A stretch of DNA of 64,000 nt from Bostrychus sinensis (taxonomy: Eukaryota > Chordata > Actinopteri > Gobiiformes > Eleotridae): the NCBI GenBank assembly GCA_020698575.1, contig CM036245.1, positions 40,448,093 to 40,512,092 on the forward strand, written 5' to 3'. Below, piece after piece: positions 53,316 to 59,300 of the stretch. Numbering within the stretch: the first letter of the stretch is position 1; each line of letters starts with the position of its first letter. The notes beneath the pieces are model-generated. The model was not told the origin of the DNA. It was given only the letters and a program-made list of their open reading frames with translations, and searched no databases. Both the position numbers and the translations under genes were made by a program.

Positions 53316-56300
53316 GTGTTTGTGTGTGTGTGGGGGGGGGTTAATGTGATCTGAATGCATATCCTTCCCAGGATAAATTATTCATTCATTCATTTTCTTC
53401 CGCTTATTCTCGTAAGTGACACACTGACGCAAGTTTTGTTATTTTAGCTGTAAACCAAAACATTCAAAATACAGTTATATAATTCTCTCCATATTTACAG
53501 ACAAAATGTTTTGGACAAGAACTTGCTTAAAAATAATGCATAGACTTCAAGCCTTTCTCTATCTGTTATAAACACTTGTACATATTCATGGATCTACAAA
53601 TTAGCATTTTATTTACACTTTAATTGCATATATGCGGTTATTATTAAAGTCAGAAATAGCCCGGACAGTCACATCATATGACATTTTTAAATTTTGAATC
53701 CAACTTTAAAGTACAAGTCTCAAAAAAGTAACTGGCATCTTTACTATGGCTTAATAGATCCATGTAAGATAAACATTTTAAACTACTTTGTCTTCATATA
53801 AATACATTTTAGTAATGTTTGACGCTATGGACACTGAAAATTGGATGTTTTGTCATTGACCGAAGCATAATTTCATAATTATCAGGATAATATCATTAAT
53901 TGCAAATATTGTGGCTAAGATACTTGTGTATATTAGGCATGGGGTGATACTAGAATTTTATGTCACAAGTACAAACACTGTCTCCCAAAACAAATGCTAC
54001 AGAGTAGAGCCAATATAGCCCGTTCAAAAATTATGGGTTATCGGACAAAATCTGGCCAATATCCGCCAATATGAACAGTACTATTTTTACTGTGTGCTGG
54101 AATAAGACCTGTTTACTTGCAAATGATGGTCTTCTGCTATTTGTCCAGCAGAGGGCGCACTGGTGTTTCCCAACAGTCTGGCTTTTACACTGCAGATGAT
54201 AGGAAACAGCCCAAATCGCCTTCTCATGGCCTGAAAAGCTCAAAAAGGCAATAAAAATATTTTGCTCATTTCTCTGCCATAAAACCTCATAGAACAAAAA
54301 TTCAAAATGCCTTTTGTAGTTCTCCCCATGCTCTACTTGCAGAGCAAGTTTAAATGAAATTTAAGTTAAACAAATTTAGTTAAAGCTAAATAAAATAAAT
54401 ATAATACATAAAATACATACAACCTACAAAACAATCAGCATAAAGAATAATAAGCAGCTTTCTAGAACATTTTAAAAAGATGTTTAGTCTAATAAAGTGG
54501 GCTGGGGTGTACACGGCATATTCAAGTAAACAAGAGGAGAAAGAAAAATGCTTTAAAATACAGTTATACATTGGGAAAAAGTATCGGCCAATGTAGCCAA
54601 TATTGGCATTTTTTTTGTCACCCAATATCGATATCACCCTCAAAAAATCCATATCGGTCGGGCTCTACTACAGAGTTGTGATATTCACAACAGAACTGAA
54701 TCTTTTGCCCCACACACACTGGAAGCCCAATCTTTCTTAAGATATATAGACAAAAAAATTAGCCAGTCTTTTGAATACTTCTTTGAAAGGAACAGATTCC
54801 CAAGAGTTGTCTCTCTTCAACAAGCCGTAAATCCCATCTCTACTACACATAAAAGTCTCTGTCACATCAGACTGTGTTCAGCAGTGTTAGGCATCTTATG
54901 TCAAAAAAGTAATTAGTTAGAGTTACAAGTTACTTCTCCCAAAAAGTAACCGAGTTAGTAACTCATGCATTATCTTACATTAGCCTCTGGGTATCTGCTT
55001 GAGGCTTGGATCCAAGGTGTAGTATGTTTTATTCATTTAATTACTATGTTTTGGGCTGAGCATTGAGACTGAAGTTCTATGTGCATTACAATGTGTTTTT
55101 TCAAAGTTTATTTTGAGGTCTGACGCCTTACTTGTTAAAATATGCAGGAAAATAAGAGATTCTTTTTTAAATTATTTTTATAATCGATTAATAAAATAAT
55201 TGATGCTGCAGCCCTCACTCGAAATATTTTTAAATGCTACTAGAAGACTTACTTGTGAGGTAATCGTTTCCTTTTCCACCATTGTCTCAGGCATGTGGTA
55301 ATGTGTGGCAGCAAAGGAGCTTGCATCACATTTTTTAACAATATGTGGCAGCTTAGACCCAGTGTCCTACATGAGCAGGAAAAAGCACAATCAAAGTTTG
55401 CTATTACAGTTATGAATCAAGAAAATGGAGCTCATACCTTATGTGGCAGAGAGGGAGGCAATGGAAGACTGGCCACTTTTGCTGATCGTATCCTTTCAGC
55501 CTGTAGTGCCTTCTTCCTCGCATCAATAGAGCTACAAACACACAGAAAAGCTTAAGTAGTATGCATAAACCATCTAAATACTAATATGTAACAACATTAA
55601 TAAAAGGCCTAACATTACCGGCTTTCATTCTCATGGTTCTTAAGCTGCTGTAACTTAAGCTCCTTCAGGGCTTTGTAAAAACGCTCATCTGCTTTGCGGT
55701 CATTGTCTTCTTTATGATCTAAAGCGTTCAGGTCTGGTTCCTTTAATCAAATACAAAAAGGAAGTTTTCAAGTTTATCCATAAAAACTGAGGACCCAAAC
55801 TCACCCCTCTTTTTAGAATCCCCTACATTTTCCTTGGCGTGTCTGTGTCCCTGGCCAAGAAGGCTGAGGCTTTCTTGGTACAGCCTTTGGAGTTTGTTCA
55901 CTTGCTCTCTTTGCTGTCGCTCCCACACTGCTTTGAGGTCCTCCTCCAGAAGCTCTAGTTCATACTGCCGTCTCTGCTCCACTTTCTGACGGACCTGCTG
56001 AGCAATGTACCTCTGTTGCTCCCGCACCTGCAGGGTTTCAACCAAAGTTGTGTGGGCCATCTACATTTACAAAATAGGAGAAAACTGTGCAGTCTAATCC
56101 GTACTTGACAATAGAGCTGCAACGTCAGTTATTGTTTCAAATAATCGATTAATCATATAGTGAAGCGTGTGTGGTTAAAGTGGTTAAAAACTTGCGGTAT
56201 TTCATAATTCCCATAAAATTCCCGATACTGATAACCAAATATTTTGAAGCTTCTTGCAGCCGATACTGATAATGAACTGATAATTCTTATATACAGATTT

Positions 56301-59300
56301 TGTTTCAAATTTTTATCAAACTCAACCTGATTTTAATAAAAATACAGTTTAACAGTATAGCTCTTACCAAACTTCATTAACGCTAAGCTTACTTATAAAA
56401 CCTGAAATACATTTGACAAATTCATGAATATAGAGTAAATTGATCTGATTTGACTCAGTATGGGGTAGCCAGCCTTCTCATAAGCAAAATAACTTACACT
56501 TACTCTGTAGGCTATGTCCCACTGTGACCTGGTAATGTGTCAGGAGTCACACATTACTTACCTCTGTGTCCAAAGCCTTTTTTTTTTTTTTTGCTATTAT
56601 TATTATTGTTGTAATATTTTTTTCACATTAGTATACAGATAAAGACATTTTCTAAATTTAGTTGCAGGTCAGTCGTTCTTTACCCCACGTGATCGTGAAT
56701 CTAACATGGGGAAAGAAGCAGGGCTTATGGTAGAATATCCAATCAGAAGAGATGAGTTTGCCCACAGCCTGCTCTGTAAGCACGAGATGCAGGCTGTGAA
56801 TGAAGCAATCAAATCTGTGAATTAATAAAAAGTTTGCGCAGGAAAGAGACTGTCCCGTCCCGTACAAAGCCTCTCGCTTCTATATAGGGCTGATACAAGG
56901 CTGTTTGCTGCTCTGTGTGAGAGAGGAAGCCTGAATTGAGCACCAGTGGGACTATCCAGCTCCTCTCTCACTCAGTGAGAAAAGTGCTGGAAAACTCCTC
57001 TAGCTCCACAAACAGTCCGGGGACACGCCCTTTTAAGACCTGACTCTTCTGAAGGGCGACATTGGTCAATCAGTGCTGTCTGTGTGTTCGACTGAAGACA
57101 GTGGGGTGGGCTGCTCTGTATTCTTCACATCTTTGTCATGATAAAGTTTTAGGAGACTTATAATATATGATGTGAAAAGCTAGTAGTCCCCTTCCCTTTT
57201 CATGGAACCGCTACAGAACATGCAGAAACTGTCTTTCTTCGATGGACACCGTACAGAAAGCCTGCTCTGGGGACAGCTCCAGCCTGACAGCAGTCTGCAG
57301 GAGGGGGACAGGACAGTTCTTCAGAGACAAACAGGAGTTTTTCCTGCTCTCATCATTTGAGCAACTGCAGTTCAGAAGCTGCTCTCTCACGGAGCAAGGA
57401 ACTGGACATTTTCAGTTGTTTAAAACTTACTACATACCGGCTTGCCACTTTAATTTGTTTAAATTATTACCGTTATTATTGTATAAAAACTAAGTCTTGT
57501 AATTAAAGACTTTACATTAAATCTCACACTTTGCTATAAAATCTAAATCTACGGATGAATCATCAACATGATTAGTAGTTTTCAATTGTAAAAATAAAAT
57601 CTAAAAAAAAAAACAACAAAAAAAAACAAGATTGACCAATATGGGGAAAAAAAATCGTGATTAAATTTTTTTCCCATATAGCCCAGCCCTACACTAGTGC
57701 TACGAGTGTCACTCAGAGGTTACGCTAGAGATAATTACTGTCTGTCATTTTGACGGACAGGGTCGAAAAAACTCTGTCATGAGCTATTTTTGTCCATCAT
57801 TGTATATGCTACATAAATATTAATATCATTATAGGCTTATAATGACCGCGATACAATTTTATTAATAAGAATACTAAATATGCATATGCCATAGCAATCC
57901 TTTAACTCATTTACTGTTTTTTTTTACTAATTAATGTGTTCTGAATCGTCTAAAATACAGCAGCCTATTGGACGCTTGTGCTCCACATTCAGTCACTTAG
58001 CAGCAGCAGCACAACGCAACGCTCCCCCTGACACAGCCTGGTGAGCTTTGAATACGCCAAAATACAAACTTTACACACTCTTTCCTCCAGCTCACTGAAC
58101 TGCAGTGCAGGGTACTCTGCCTCAGAACAGTGGCGTCTCCAGCTGTACTGTACGGCTGTACGTAATGTGCGTGGCCTACCTTTAGATGTTCCCTGATTAA
58201 TTCCCATAGCGCGTAGAGCCATAGCGGTGTGTATATTTGCAAACATGTGTGGAGCTCCTGCTTATAGCCAGGACTCGCCAAAACTGTTGTGTCTCCATAT
58301 CTGACTTTGGTTACGTGGAGAGGACCTTACATGACGCTCTCTGAATGTGCCGCTTTATTTCCCAATTGTCTCCCCAGAGCACATGGGACACAAGTCTCTT
58401 AATCTCTGCGTCACAATTTGGATTCTTACCATGTCATTCTACCACAGACCAGTTAAGTTTTCTTTGCCATAAATATTTATCATTATTGGAGCAAAGATTT
58501 TTTGGACCTGGCTGCTGCATTTGATTCTGTACCCCATTCGTGGAATTCGTTTCATTGGATTGAAAATTATTTAACTGACAGGCAACAAGCTGTTAAAGTC
58601 AATGAAGTTCTCTCTGGGATGCTTCCAGTCTGTTCAGGAGTGCCACAAGGAAGTATCCTGGCCCCCACACTGTTCATACTATTTATGAATGACCTCTCTA
58701 ATTTGATTCCTGGCTCAATTCAATCCTCGGGGAAACCTGGCATTATTAATGAATGTCTTTTTTATGCGGATGATACCACACTGTTTGTTGCATCTCAGCA
58801 GTTTCCTTTATTGATAGAAAAAGTTAATCAAGACCTCTCTACCATTGCCCAATGGGCCAAAACTTGGGGGATGCAGTTTAATCCAAGTAAAACAAAGGCT
58901 ATGCTCCATTCTAAGGCACAACAACAAATTTTTGATATTAGATTTATGGATCGTCCTATTGAAATTATTAACAAACATTTACATCTAGGACTATGGATTA
59001 CAAATGACCTTAAGTTTGACAAACAAGTAGACTCAGTTTGTAGAAAGGTGGCATCACAAATATTTCTGCTTCGCAGACTTTCTCTTTGTTACAGATCATA
59101 ATCTGCTCTTAAGATTGTACAAATGTTATATTTTACCATATTTTGAATATGCATCACCAGTTTGGGCTGCACTGAATATTACTCAAACAAATCGATTGGA
59201 AAAGCTACAGCGCCGTGCAATCAGGATTATATTAAATTATCCCTATACACAATTACTTCATGATGAGGACTACAACCTGTTGAAATTAACCCCACTAAAA

